DNA of 38,720 nt. It comes from Bacteroidales bacterium (GTDB lineage Bacteria > Bacteroidota > Bacteroidia > Bacteroidales > WRLA01). Every line of letters starts with the position of its first letter. The first letter of the stretch is position 1. The translations under genes and the position numbers were made by a program. Below are positions 15,537-25,828 of the stretch, piece by piece. The stretch spans positions 1-38,720 of the forward strand of contig WRLA01000026.1 in NCBI GenBank assembly GCA_009777825.1, in the 5' to 3' direction. Under the pieces are notes generated by a model that made no database searches, was not told the origin of the DNA, and saw only the letters and a list, made by a program, of their open reading frames with translations.

Positions 15537-16073
15537 ATGGCTTTTAACATAGTATCCTTACGGTATGCCAAGGCGCTCATCGAACTGAGCAACGAACAAC
15601 ATCTGACCGACGCCGTCTATGCGGACATGCAGGAGATGCAAAACCTGCTGATGGAATCGTACGAACTCCGCAACTTCCTGACAACTCCGCAAGTTGACGA
15701 TAAAACAAAATCCCGACTGATAAATAAACTCTTTACTGCTCATTTTCAGGAACTTACCATTAAATTTCTTACATTGCTGATTCGCAAAGGACGCAGCAAG
15801 TTGGTGATTTATATCGTACATCAGTTTGTTGAACTGTATCGCGAACAAAACGGCATCGTGCAGGCAATAATAAAAACTGCCGTCAACATGCCCGACAACA
15901 TGAAACAGCAGATTATCGCAAAAGTGCGCCAGGCAACCGGAAAAAACCGCATAGAGTTACAAGAACATATTGACAAAAACCTCCTGGGCGGCTTTATCCT
16001 CTATTACGCCGGCAACTGCTACGACGCTAGCGTGAAACACAACTTAGATAAGATGAAAAATGTGCTGGGTTAA
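15537..16073 (+). CDS. atpH: F1Fo ATP synthase subunit delta
   Basis: This 178-aa protein matches subunit delta/OSCP. It has SLRYAKALIELSNEQ at the N-terminus, LRNFLTTPQVDDKTKSRLI, KFLTLLIRKGR, and the C-terminal LGGFILYYAGNCYDASVKHN, where most homologs have LIGG...GD...D.S. It clamps the b stalk to the top of the F1 hexamer. It starts 24 bp after atpF and ends 5 bp before the convergent methyltransferase gene, so the operon stops here and atpA and atpG must be elsewhere. Confidence 0.95.
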   Translation: MAFNIVSLRYAKALIELSNEQHLTDAVYADMQEMQNLLMESYELRNFLTTPQVDDKTKSRLINKLFTAHFQELTIKFLTLLIRKGRSKLVIYIVHQFVELYREQNGIVQAIIKTAVNMPDNMKQQIIAKVRQATGKNRIELQEHIDKNLLGGFILYYAGNCYDASVKHNLDKMKNVLG

Positions 16074-16078
16074 ATTTA

Positions 16079-17221
16079 TCATCCATCCCTCTTACTCCCC
16101 TGATAAACAGTATATTTCAAAAACCGACATTCGATACTTCCATTGAAAACCTTGATTTTTCGGGATGGATGCAGTCCGATAGCGTTCATGGCGTCGGGAC
16201 TGCTGACAATGATCCACGCCTCGGAGTCGGTGCAGAGGTGTTTGAAGGTACTTCCGATGTTTCGGTAAAACTCCTCCAAGTCGGACAGTTTCATCCGCTC
16301 GTCGTAGGGCGGGTTGGTGATAATGAAACCTGAGAAGTTTTTTTCCTGTTGGAAAAAGTCTTGCCATTCGGTTTGGATGTTTTCGGCAAATCCGGCTTGT
16401 TGCAGGTTGCGTCGCGCCATGGTGATTGTTTTTCGGGAGGCGTCGCTTCCTTTTATCTCAACTTCCAACGGGACGATGAGCGCTTCGGCGTCGGTTTTCA
16501 CTTTGTCCCACAGTTTCTCGTCGAAGTCGTTCCATTTCATAAACCCGAACGAACTTCTGAACTTGCCGGCGGGTGTTTTTGTTGCTTTCATGGCGGCTTC
16601 GATGAGGAACGTTCCGCTTCCGCACATGGGGTCGAAGAGGGGCGTTTTTTCGTCCCACCGGCTCAGTTCCAGCAATCCGGCGGCTAAGACTTCGTTGATA
16701 GGCGCTTCCATCGCTCCGACGCGGTATCCACGTTTGAAAAGCGGTATGTCGCTGCTATCCAACGAAATAGATGCGCCGTTCTGGTCTAAATGGACGTGAA
16801 TACGCAAATCGGGCGAATCCAGATCCACCGAAGGGCGCACGCCTTCCCGATTGCGAAAACGATCCACGACAGCGTCTTTTGCCAACTGCGCAATAAAGAG
16901 CGAGTGGGTCATCTTCGGATGTTGCGTTACGGCGTCAACGGCTAAGGTCTTGGAACTGTCCATGTAGTTCTCCCACGCCATTTGGTTGATGGATTGATAC
17001 AACTCCCGTTCGTTTTTCACAGGGAAAGACTTGATAAACAATAAGATACGAATCGCAAAACGCGATTGATAGTTCACTTTGTACATCAGCGCCTTGTCGC
17101 CGGAAAACGAAACGCCGCGCACGACAGGTTTCACTTCCTGCGCTCCCAGCGCGGTCAGTTCCTGCGCCAACGCCTCTTCCAAGCCGGCTAATGTCTTTGC
17201 GATAAATTGATATGGTTTCAT
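16079..17221 (-). CDS. THUMP-domain RNA methyltransferase (RlmL/RlmK-type)
   Basis: This is a 380-aa protein. An N-terminal THUMP-type RNA-binding region (FIAKTLAGLEEALAQELTAL, RFAIRILLFIKSFP) is followed by a Rossmann methyltransferase with LFDPMCGSGTFLIEAAM (SAM-binding motif) and the NPPYDERM catalytic motif. This architecture is that of the 23S rRNA m2G2445 methyltransferase half of RlmL. The start at 17221 overlaps the stop codon of the upstream glycosyltransferase (ATGA), so the two are translationally coupled. A longer frame to 17353 lies inside that gene and is rejected. Confidence 0.9.
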   Translation of the reverse strand: MKPYQFIAKTLAGLEEALAQELTALGAQEVKPVVRGVSFSGDKALMYKVNYQSRFAIRILLFIKSFPVKNERELYQSINQMAWENYMDSSKTLAVDAVTQHPKMTHSLFIAQLAKDAVVDRFRNREGVRPSVDLDSPDLRIHVHLDQNGASISLDSSDIPLFKRGYRVGAMEAPINEVLAAGLLELSRWDEKTPLFDPMCGSGTFLIEAAMKATKTPAGKFRSSFGFMKWNDFDEKLWDKVKTDAEALIVPLEVEIKGSDASRKTITMARRNLQQAGFAENIQTEWQDFFQQEKNFSGFIITNPPYDERMKLSDLEEFYRNIGSTFKHLCTDSEAWIIVSSPDAMNAIGLHPSRKIKVFNGSIECRFLKYTVYQGSKRDG

Positions 17222-18147
17222 GGTGATAAAGATTTTTCGTGATAAAAAAGTAATCCTTTGCTTACATACCAGCGAAATTGAAGCAACTTCCATCCTTTTT
17301 TGGGACGGAACGACACAAGGTAATAACCGGCAAGAATAACACTTACGCTCCATTTTATTGCGATTTCTTTTAAAGAAAACCGAAAGTATGCTGATGAAGA
17401 GATGGCTCGTGTGCGTATTTGTTCGCTTTTCCCGATGCCGATAGCCTGTCGTTTGAAAAAATCAAAAGTTAGCCGTTTATTGGGAACTTGGTGTTTTACA
17501 ATGGCATACGGCAGGTAGTATATCTTTTTTTTGTCTTTTTTGATTTTTAAGAAAATGTCTTTTTCTTCCGAGCCGTCCAAATTATTTCCTTTTCTGCCTA
17601 AATCGGTGTTGAACATGCCATATTTTTGGAACACCTCTTTTTTGAAAGCCATATTGGCGCCTACGGGATATTTTGTCCCTGTGAACAACTTGATTTTATT
17701 TCCTTTATCAATGGTAGAAGTCAGCGGAAGTAAAAAACGGGACATCCAGTCGGGTCTCTTCGATTCAAAGTCGGGATAGATTCGTCCTCCACAGGCTTCT
17801 GCGTCGGGAGTGGCGTCAAAAAACCGACGGATTTCCTGTAGATAGTTGGTATCGGCTTGCGCGTCGTCATCCATGAATACCAAAACGTCGCCGGATGACT
17901 CTGCAATACCACGATTGCGGGCGTAAGACAAACCTTGTTGTTTTTCAATGAAATAGAAACAATTCAGATCACGGTGCTCCTGTAAAAAAGCGTTACACAA
18001 AGCGTCGGTATGATCGGTACTGTTATTGTTGACGATAATGATTTCGTATTGGTCAACCGGAAGCGTTTGCTGCGCCAGACTGCTCAACGCTTTTGAAATA
18101 TAATCACTACGGTTGTAGGTGCAAATAATGACGGAAACAGGTTTCAT
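17218..18147 (-). CDS. Family 2 glycosyltransferase
   Basis: This 309-aa GT-A fold enzyme has VSVIICTYNRSDYISKALSSL at the N-terminus, IIIVNNNSTDHT, GLSYARNRGIAESSGDVLVF, and the DXD-type MDDDAQAD metal/sugar-nucleotide site. A later GSEEKDIFLKIKK segment gives the ED acceptor motif. It transfers a sugar from a nucleotide donor to a cell-surface glycan or similar acceptor. A hydrophobic, amphipathic C-terminus (IKWSVSVILAGYYLVSF) may anchor it to the membrane. The second Met (18147) is preferred over 18153 because the -7 box at 18158-18165 leaves almost no leader. It ends in an ATGA overlap with the rRNA methyltransferase gene. Confidence 0.9.
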   Translation of the reverse strand: MKPVSVIICTYNRSDYISKALSSLAQQTLPVDQYEIIIVNNNSTDHTDALCNAFLQEHRDLNCFYFIEKQQGLSYARNRGIAESSGDVLVFMDDDAQADTNYLQEIRRFFDATPDAEACGGRIYPDFESKRPDWMSRFLLPLTSTIDKGNKIKLFTGTKYPVGANMAFKKEVFQKYGMFNTDLGRKGNNLDGSEEKDIFLKIKKDKKKIYYLPYAIVKHQVPNKRLTFDFFKRQAIGIGKSEQIRTRAISSSAYFRFSLKEIAIKWSVSVILAGYYLVSFRPKKGWKLLQFRWYVSKGLLFYHEKSLSP

Positions 18148-18157
18148 ATACATCGTG

Positions 18158-18165
18158 CAAAAGTA
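18158..18165 (-). promoter_or_regulatory. Bacteroidetes -7 box (TACTTTTG on minus strand)
   Basis: CAAAAGTA on the plus strand reads TACTTTTG on the minus strand, immediately followed by CACG and the first ATGs of the glycosyltransferase. The transcript would have a very short leader or be nearly leaderless. Confidence 0.5.
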
Positions 18166-18240
18166 AATAAAATTTTCGGATTACACGAGATTTACTGAAT
18201 AATTGAATGGGACGTGAGATTGTGAGATTTGAGATGTGAG

Positions 18241-19359
<1,119 letters not shown>

Positions 19360-19374
19360 AATTAAATCTTTAAA

Positions 19375-21819
19375 TTATTTTTGTGCAAAGGTACGGAATT
19401 TTTTAATCATTGAATAACTTACCGCCGCCGCAATCATAGCAAAAACCAGCATGGAAAAAGTAAAGGAGAGAGCCTCGCCCATTCGGAATATTCTCGGTTC
19501 AAACTTAAACTCGATGACATGCTCTCCTTCCGGCACCACCATTCCTCGTAAGATGTAGTTGGCGCGGAAATGCGGAACGAGTTTACCGTCAATATAGGCG
19601 TTCCATCCCTTGTCGTAATATACTTCGGAAAATACCGCCATCTGAGGCGTATTGGCGATTGTTGTATATTTCAGATGGTTCGGTTTATACGTTTCAAAAA
19701 CGATTAACGCCGCCGAATCTTTTTGAAATACAAAGCCTTCCAACTGTTTGTCGAAACGTTGGTCGATGACCGCTGTTGTGGCAGGATTGAAACTGTCCAA
19801 GGCGGCGATTTCCTCGTCGGCGTTTTCCACCATCAGGTAATCGTCAACGAACCATGCGTTGCCGAGCGCTTCGGGATTTCGTTGCGCCATGGGCGTCCCG
19901 TCCTGAGTGCGGGAGATGAAGTATTTGGCGTTCAGCATGTTGAAGACGTCCATGTTCCCTTTCGACAGGTGTCGGTCAATAATGTCTTGATAACGACGGA
20001 GTTTTGCTCCGTGATAGCCGCCGATGGATTTGTGGTTGTAAGAGGTTGTGGCGTCGTTAAACGGGCTGACGGTCTGGTTGAAAACGCGGAAGTTGGGGTC
20101 TTTATCTTCCAAAATCTGTTTGTCGGCACGGGTCAGTTCAAACGGCTTTTTCAACGCTTTTTGAGAGACGAAATGGCTGTCGTTGACGTAGCGTTTGTTG
20201 ATAGTCCACATATCGCCGAGAATCAATACGGCGAGCGCTACGGTCAAAAGCGTTTTATTCATTTTCTCTTTCAGATAGAGCAAGATGGTTGCCGCAGCCA
20301 GCCCGATAAACAGCAATGAGCGCAAAGCGTCTTTTGTCATCATGGCGGCGCGGTCGTCTTCCAAAGCGCCAATCAGCCACTCGGGCAAGCCATATTGAGC
20401 GTCGGAAGCGGCGCTGAAATCGAAAAACGCCCCTTTAAATAGCGCAAAAATCAAACACAACCCTCCTGTAATGCCGAGCGACCATATCACACCTTTCACC
20501 ATCTTTGCTTTTTCAATTGTTCCGTCCCAGATATTCTTCAAAGCCAAAAATCCTAAGAGCGGTATGGTGAGTTCGGCGATGACCAAAGTCATGGACACAG
20601 CGCGGAACTTGTTGTATCCGGGGATGTAGTGCATGAAAAATTCGGTGAACGGCATAAAATTTTTACCCCACGCCAAAAAAACGGATAAAACAGTCGCTAT
20701 CAGCAGCCACCATTTGTATCGCCCCTTTACGATGAAAAGTCCCAAAACGAACAGAAAACAGACGATAGCGCCCACATAGACCGGACCGCTGGTGAAAGGC
20801 TGCGCCCCCCAATACATGGGCAAGCCGTCGGCGATTTGCGCTGCCTGTTGTTTGGAAACATTGTTTTGAATACAGGCGTCATATACGTTGGAACTTCTTC
20901 CCGGTGTACGCGCGTTGGCGCCGCCCATAAAGTCCGGAATCATTAAGGTAAACGTTTCCGTTTTTCCGTAACTCCACTGGGTGGCGTAGTCCAAGTCCAA
21001 GCCGGAGGTGCGGATTTCCTGATTGGAGGTCAGTTCGCTTTTTCCGCGGATGGTCTCTTTGGAGTATTCATACGTGGGAAGTAAGAGGTTGGCATTGACG
21101 CCAAAACTGATACCCAACGCAAAAACCAAACATCCGGTAGAAAGCCAAAACGGCTTCCACGTCTTTTTCAGTGTGGCGTTGATAAATTCGGAAATACCGA
21201 AAACAATCATACAAAGTCCCAGATAATAAGTTATCTGCGGGTGATTGCTGCCCAACTCCAACGCCATGAAAAGCGTCGTGAGTGTCGTCCCCCAAAGGTA
21301 TTTTTTCTGATACAACAGCACGATCCCCGCCACCACAAAAGGCATATAGGCAATAGCAAACGACTTGGTAACATGCCCCGCTTCCAAAATGATAAAGAAA
21401 TAAGACGAAAAAGCAAACGCAACCGCGCCCACCAAACTAAGCCACGGGTTGACGCGCAACACCAGCAACAATACGAAGAATCCGAGACAGTAGAGAAACA
21501 CAACGCTGACAGGATAAGGCAGCCACTTGTTTCCGAAAACGTAGCCGGCAGCCGGCTTTATTTTATTGCCTGTGGCGCTCACACTGATTTGGTAGGAAGG
21601 CATCCCGCTGAACATGGAGCCTGTCCATTGTGAATATTCTCCGGTCTCTTTGTGAAAGTCTCGAAGTTCTTTTGAGGCGCCTTCGTATTGGGTTATGTCG
21701 TTCTGTTTCAGACGCTTGCCCTCGACAACAGGACTGGAATACGCCAACGCCAACGCCATGAAAATGATGATGGCGGCGAAGTAAGGTAATAGGTTTTTAA
21801 AAGAAAAATGTTTAATCAT
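19375..21819 (-). CDS. YfhO-family membrane protein
   Basis: This 814-aa polytopic protein has about a dozen hydrophobic helices. The first is PYFAAIIIFMALALAYSSPV, later ones include FFVLLLVLRVNPWLSLVGAV and YKWWLLIATVLSVFLAWG, and there is a final C-terminal helix. Between the last two helices is a large soluble domain (about residues 540-780). YfhO-type proteins resemble GT-C glycosyltransferases and in Gram-positives help glycosylate lipoteichoic acid. In Bacteroidetes the substrate is unknown, but a glycan-modifying role fits the nearby GT2 gene. Early residues (VEGKRLKQNDITQYEGASKE, then TGSMFSGMPSYQIS) match the family. It starts 16 bp after the DUF1016 gene. Its last codons hold the promoter of the rpn gene. 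Confidence 0.88.
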   Translation of the reverse strand: MIKHFSFKNLLPYFAAIIIFMALALAYSSPVVEGKRLKQNDITQYEGASKELRDFHKETGEYSQWTGSMFSGMPSYQISVSATGNKIKPAAGYVFGNKWLPYPVSVVFLYCLGFFVLLLVLRVNPWLSLVGAVAFAFSSYFFIILEAGHVTKSFAIAYMPFVVAGIVLLYQKKYLWGTTLTTLFMALELGSNHPQITYYLGLCMIVFGISEFINATLKKTWKPFWLSTGCLVFALGISFGVNANLLLPTYEYSKETIRGKSELTSNQEIRTSGLDLDYATQWSYGKTETFTLMIPDFMGGANARTPGRSSNVYDACIQNNVSKQQAAQIADGLPMYWGAQPFTSGPVYVGAIVCFLFVLGLFIVKGRYKWWLLIATVLSVFLAWGKNFMPFTEFFMHYIPGYNKFRAVSMTLVIAELTIPLLGFLALKNIWDGTIEKAKMVKGVIWSLGITGGLCLIFALFKGAFFDFSAASDAQYGLPEWLIGALEDDRAAMMTKDALRSLLFIGLAAATILLYLKEKMNKTLLTVALAVLILGDMWTINKRYVNDSHFVSQKALKKPFELTRADKQILEDKDPNFRVFNQTVSPFNDATTSYNHKSIGGYHGAKLRRYQDIIDRHLSKGNMDVFNMLNAKYFISRTQDGTPMAQRNPEALGNAWFVDDYLMVENADEEIAALDSFNPATTAVIDQRFDKQLEGFVFQKDSAALIVFETYKPNHLKYTTIANTPQMAVFSEVYYDKGWNAYIDGKLVPHFRANYILRGMVVPEGEHVIEFKFEPRIFRMGEALSFTFSMLVFAMIAAAVSYSMIKKFRTFAQK
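19386..19393 (-). promoter_or_regulatory. Bacteroidetes -7 box (TACCTTTG on minus strand) of rpn copy 1
   Basis: CAAAGGTA on the plus strand reads TACCTTTG on the minus strand, inside the last codons of yfhO and 26 bp before the rpn start. The sequence from the box to the ATG (TTTGCACAAAAATAATTTAA, then AGATTTAATTATG) nearly matches the leader of rpn copy 2 at 25797-25831, so promoter and gene travel together. Confidence 0.65.
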
Positions 21820-21835
21820 GTTATTTATTATTTAA

Positions 21836-22963
21836 TTACTTTTCAATCTCCCTTTTTATAAATTCTTCTAAAACTTGCTTTTTAGGCAAATTAACCAGGT
21901 ATTTCGAAACAAATAAATGGTCATCCATACCCGCGATGGAATATTCTACCAAAGTATCGTCCTTGTCGGCACATAAAATGATGCCGACGGGCGGATTGTC
22001 GCCTTCGCTCATCTCGTTGGCTTTGTAATAGTTGAGGTACAGGTTCATCTGTCCCGCGTCGGCGTGGTCAAATTCATGAACCTTTAAATCAATCAAAACG
22101 TGGCATTTCAGTATTCGATGGTAAAAAACCAAGTCTATACGGTAATGTTTATTGTTGAAAGTGATACGTTTCTGTCGCGCTTCAAAACAAAAGCCTGTTC
22201 CCAATTCAACCAAAAATTGCTGTAAATGGGTGAGGATTTGTTGTTCCAAATCCGTTTCGCTGTACTCAGGTTTTTCTTCCAAATCAAGGAATTCCATGAT
22301 AATGGGGTTTCGTATGATTTCAGTGTTGGTAGCAGGTTTGAGGTTTTTGATTTTTGCAATGATGGACGCTTTGTTTGTGGACATTGTTGTTCGGAAAGCT
22401 AATTGGGTATCAATGGCTCGCCTTAATTCCCTAATATTCCAATTGTTTTTAATTGTTTCAACCTCGTAAAACAATCTCTGTAACGAATCATCAACTCTTA
22501 TCAATTCTATAAAATGTGAATAACTTAACCGAGATAACAGTAACTCGGAAGGCAAGACCATCTCTTCTTCCAATTTGGCTGACAATGTCAGCCGAATGTT
22601 TATTTGATTTGCAGCAGTAGAAATAAGGTCAAAATATCCAATGTGTTGCAATTTGGCTGACAATGTTAGCCAAATTCTTTGATATGTCATGTAAAATATT
22701 CTACATGTGTTTAATGCTCGCCGATGCAAACCCTTTAATCCTTTGTTTTTCAGTCTAACAGCCATCTCTTCTAATAACTTAGCGCCATATTTTGCTTTGT
22801 CGTCTCCATTCTGTTCAAATTCTACAATATAACAGCCAATCAGCCAGTTACGGACTGTTAAATTATAATTGATGGCTTTTGCTGCATTTTCCTGTAAGAT
22901 GCAATGTGTCTGATAAATATTATCTATCAGCCCGTCAAAACTATTTTTCATTTTCGGTGTCAT
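21836..22963 (-). CDS. DUF1016 / YhcG-type PDDEXK nuclease
   Basis: This is a 375-aa protein. The N-terminal DUF1016-type helical region (NYNLTVRNWLIGCYIVEFEQ, YGAKLLEEMAVRL) is followed by a C-terminal PD-(D/E)XK fold. That fold has FCFEARQKRITFNNKHYRID, LVFYHRILKCHVLIDLKVHE (core D...xDLK) and GQMNLYLNYYKANEM. The tail is DNPPVGIILCADKDD. Such proteins occur in variable loci together with restriction or toxin-like genes; the substrate is unknown. Residues LTLSAKL occur twice, about 35 residues apart, an internal duplication in the linker. It lies between DUF4834 and yfhO with gaps of only 12 and 16 bp. A second start at 22951 (MKNSF) is possible. Confidence 0.85.
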   Translation of the reverse strand: MTPKMKNSFDGLIDNIYQTHCILQENAAKAINYNLTVRNWLIGCYIVEFEQNGDDKAKYGAKLLEEMAVRLKNKGLKGLHRRALNTCRIFYMTYQRIWLTLSAKLQHIGYFDLISTAANQINIRLTLSAKLEEEMVLPSELLLSRLSYSHFIELIRVDDSLQRLFYEVETIKNNWNIRELRRAIDTQLAFRTTMSTNKASIIAKIKNLKPATNTEIIRNPIIMEFLDLEEKPEYSETDLEQQILTHLQQFLVELGTGFCFEARQKRITFNNKHYRIDLVFYHRILKCHVLIDLKVHEFDHADAGQMNLYLNYYKANEMSEGDNPPVGIILCADKDDTLVEYSIAGMDDHLFVSKYLVNLPKKQVLEEFIKREIEK

Positions 22964-22975
22964 AATTAATCACTT

Positions 22976-23224
22976 TCAATTTTTAACCTCCTCATAGTCC
23001 GTATAATCCCCAAGTTCTTTCGGTACTTCGGAGCGTTCTTCGCCGTGCGAGATGATGGTTGTTTCGCCTTTTTTGTAGGCGATGTTTTGGTTTGGACGTT
23101 GATGGTTATGTGCATTGAAACCCGTTACCCGTCTGATAAACAGACGGATAAGAACCGGAAACAACAGGCGCAGTATGAAAAATATCAGTAAGACTACGAG
23201 GACAAATGTTAACAAGGCATCCAT
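22976..23224 (-). CDS. DUF4834 family small membrane protein
   Basis: This 82-aa protein has one long N-terminal hydrophobic helix (LLTFVLVVLLIFFILRLLFPVLIRLFI) and a polar tail (NAHNHQRPNQNIAYKKGETT) ending in LGDYTDYEEVKN. The pattern of helix, RR, QRP, KKGE and DYTDYEE is that of the Bacteroidetes DUF4834 family, which has no known function. The C-terminal tail is expected in the cytoplasm. It lies 33 bp after the TonB-dependent receptor gene and 12 bp before the DUF1016 gene, consistent with one transcript. Confidence 0.85.
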   Translation of the reverse strand: MDALLTFVLVVLLIFFILRLLFPVLIRLFIRRVTGFNAHNHQRPNQNIAYKKGETTIISHGEERSEVPKELGDYTDYEEVKN

Positions 23225-23257
23225 ATCTCTATAAGCGGTTCCAAAGGTGATAAAATA

Positions 23258-25723
23258 TTAAAAAGTAATCGCTAATCGCACATTTAACTGTCTGGGAGTG
23301 AGGTAGTTCGGTACACCGAAAATGTTGCCAGACACATCTTGCACCCAGGTATATGAGATGACGTTTCGGAAATCCATCAGGTTGAACACTTCCGCCGAAA
23401 TCCACATTGTTTTGAGTACTTTGAGCGGGTTTTTGGCTGAAAAGACGGTATGTGCGCTTATCAACTGTTTTGAAAACCCGATGTCCACGCGTTTATATCC
23501 GGGCATGCGCAGGTCGGAGGTGTTGAGCGGGTCTTTGGGCGACGCTGCCGGAAGTCCTGTTCCGAAGACCAGATTGAGAAATACTTTCCATGTCGGGGCG
23601 GAGGGGATGTAATCTTGGAAATAGAGGTTGAAATTGACTCGCTGGTCGGTTGGACGGGGGAAGTATCCGGTTACAACTTCCTTTCCGTCAACGACATAGT
23701 TTTTAACGATTTTCTGTTCCGTTTGCATGATGGAGAGACCGACCCAGTTTTCAGTTCCGGGAACGAAAGCGCCTTCGAGTTTTAAGTCGAGACCGGTGGC
23801 GTATCCTTGTGCCATGTTGTTTCCAAGATAGCGAATGCTCACATTTTCAATGACATACGGGACGATGTTGTTCAGATATTTGTAATAGGCTTCGGTGATG
23901 AATTTGAAGCGACGGTTCCAAAATTTCAAGTTCCAGTCGGAACCCAAAACAAAATGAACGGACTCCTGCGCCTTCACATTGCGGTTGATGTTGCCTTGCA
24001 TGTCTTTCAGTTCCTTATAAAACGGTGGCTGATGGTATATCCCCGTCGAAAATCGGAACAAAATATCCTTTTCCCAGTTGACCGGATGGTATGAGATGTT
24101 GGCTCTCGGACTTAACGTAAGTTGTTCGTTGATGTTCCAATACTGCGCACGCACGCCGAGAACTAACTGAACGCCCGCATCGTTCCACGACCATGTATTT
24201 TGCAGAAAAGCGCTGATTCTGTTCGACGTCAAATGGTCATCCGTTTTTACAACATCTTGTAAAACAAGTGAATTGGGATGTAACGACGGGTCTTTATAGC
24301 CGACCGAATCGGGAACGCTGGGGATGGTAAACCCTGCCGAATCTATCATCTTCCATTCGCTCATCCTGTCGAGAATGTCTTCGTATTGGAATTTGACGCC
24401 CCACTGTAAAAAACTGTTTCCCGTGTGATAATTTCCCAAATGTTCTCCGTTGGCGACGATGGCGTCCATTTTGTTTCGGGCGTGTTCCAAGTAGGCGCCG
24501 ATGCCTTCGGCACGCAACACGTCGCCAAAAGATGACTGTCCCATGTCGGTATCCAATCTGCCGAGCCAGTATTCTCCGAGAACGTCATACGTCTCACTTT
24601 CAATGCTTTGGTACGCCGTTCCGATGAATTTCAAACTCAGGTTGGCATTGGGTTTGTAGGTGGCGGAAACGGAACCGAGGTAGCAGTCGTACCGCGTAAC
24701 TTCCTGACCTTCATAGTAAACCGTCAGACGGTAAGCGTTTTGTAGCGTTCCGAAGTTGGTTTCGCGGGTGGAAGGGACGAATTTGAACACATTGCGGGAA
24801 TAATAGCCCAATCCCGAAAGACTCCATTTCTTGGATGGATGCCAGTTCAGATTGAGTTGTACGTCGGTAAACGAGGGTTTGTAGTCTCCTTTGGTTTGCA
24901 ATCCTTTCAGAATATATTGATTCGATTTTTGACGCGCCCCCATCAGATAGTTGAACTTTTTACTTTTCGTTGCGCCTTCTACGTGCATCTTTGCGCCCAG
25001 CAGACTTCCCTCCACCGAGCCGCCGAAAGACTCCGGTTGCTTGTACTGAATATCCAAAACCGATGACATTTTGTCGCCATATTTTGCCGGAAAACCGCCC
25101 GACGAGAAGACGATATTCTGCGTCAGGTCGCCGTTGACAAACGGTAATCCCTCCTGCATACCCGAGCGAACCAACGTCGGACGGTATATCTCAACATTAT
25201 TGACGTAAACAAGGTTTTCGTCGTAATTGCCGCCCCGCACGTTGTATTGGGAACTCAACTCATTGTTGGACGACACCCCGACCTGCGATTTGACGATGGA
25301 AAAAATTCCCTCTCCCGACATGGACGGAACGACCTCCGCCGCCGTTACGGGAAGACGGTTCATGGTGGTCTCGCGCAAGCCGCGCTCTTCGATGACAACC
25401 GTTTCCAGAAGTTTGGAATCGGGTTTCAGCATAATATCCACCTGCAAACGGACGCCTCTTTTGATGAACAATGGCTCCCGATGGGTCTCCGCCCCCAAGT
25501 AACTCACAAACAGAACAATGGAGTCGAAATTCTTGACGGGCAAGGAATAGTATCCCTTATCGTTGGTCGCCACGCCTCCCGAAACGCCCACAATACCGAC
25601 ATGTGCGCCGATGGCGGGATTCCCTTCGGGGTTGATAATGCGACCGTAAACCTCGGTGAGTTGTTGTGCGTAACCGGCAACAAAACAGATCAGAAATGAG
25701 AATAAAACTGCAATTTTCTTCAT
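23258..25723 (-). CDS. TonB-dependent receptor with carboxypeptidase-like regulatory domain
   Basis: This 821-aa outer-membrane protein has a signal peptide (MKKIAVLFSFLICFVAGYAQ) and a CarboxypepD_reg-like domain (VYGRIINPEGNPAIGAHVGI, about residues 24-105). A plug domain follows, with EVVPSMSGEGIFSIVKSQ and NVRGGNYDENLVYVNNVE. A beta-barrel ends in the aromatic strand RQLNVRLAITF. It imports a substrate across the outer membrane using TonB energy. No SusD partner is next to it, so the ligand is more likely a metal complex, cofactor or small molecule than a glycan, but this is inference. The start at 25723 is chosen because it places the signal peptide at the N-terminus and lies about 43 bp downstream of a -7 box. 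It is the first gene of the minus-strand run. Confidence 0.93.
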   Translation of the reverse strand: MKKIAVLFSFLICFVAGYAQQLTEVYGRIINPEGNPAIGAHVGIVGVSGGVATNDKGYYSLPVKNFDSIVLFVSYLGAETHREPLFIKRGVRLQVDIMLKPDSKLLETVVIEERGLRETTMNRLPVTAAEVVPSMSGEGIFSIVKSQVGVSSNNELSSQYNVRGGNYDENLVYVNNVEIYRPTLVRSGMQEGLPFVNGDLTQNIVFSSGGFPAKYGDKMSSVLDIQYKQPESFGGSVEGSLLGAKMHVEGATKSKKFNYLMGARQKSNQYILKGLQTKGDYKPSFTDVQLNLNWHPSKKWSLSGLGYYSRNVFKFVPSTRETNFGTLQNAYRLTVYYEGQEVTRYDCYLGSVSATYKPNANLSLKFIGTAYQSIESETYDVLGEYWLGRLDTDMGQSSFGDVLRAEGIGAYLEHARNKMDAIVANGEHLGNYHTGNSFLQWGVKFQYEDILDRMSEWKMIDSAGFTIPSVPDSVGYKDPSLHPNSLVLQDVVKTDDHLTSNRISAFLQNTWSWNDAGVQLVLGVRAQYWNINEQLTLSPRANISYHPVNWEKDILFRFSTGIYHQPPFYKELKDMQGNINRNVKAQESVHFVLGSDWNLKFWNRRFKFITEAYYKYLNNIVPYVIENVSIRYLGNNMAQGYATGLDLKLEGAFVPGTENWVGLSIMQTEQKIVKNYVVDGKEVVTGYFPRPTDQRVNFNLYFQDYIPSAPTWKVFLNLVFGTGLPAASPKDPLNTSDLRMPGYKRVDIGFSKQLISAHTVFSAKNPLKVLKTMWISAEVFNLMDFRNVISYTWVQDVSGNIFGVPNYLTPRQLNVRLAITF

Positions 25724-25765
25724 CAAAAAACTCTTATAAATAATATGGTAACGAAAAAACGAGTA

Positions 25766-25773
25766 CAAAAGTA
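25766..25773 (-). promoter_or_regulatory. Bacteroidetes -7 box (TACTTTTG on minus strand)
   Basis: CAAAAGTA on the plus strand reads TACTTTTG on the minus strand, 43 bp before the receptor start at 25723. It also excludes the longer frame to 25768. It lies back to back with the rpn promoter at 25793. Confidence 0.5.
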
Positions 25774-25792
25774 TTGTTGTAACAAAAAGTCG

Positions 25793-25800
25793 TATCTTTG
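25793..25800 (+). promoter_or_regulatory. Bacteroidetes -7 box (TATCTTTG) of rpn copy 2
   Basis: TATCTTTG followed by CACAAAATAATTTAA and an A/T-rich leader precedes the ATG at 25829. The leader is almost the same as that of rpn copy 1 on the other strand (19360-19393). Confidence 0.65.
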
Positions 25801-25828
25801 CACAAAATAATTTAAAAATTTAAAGATT

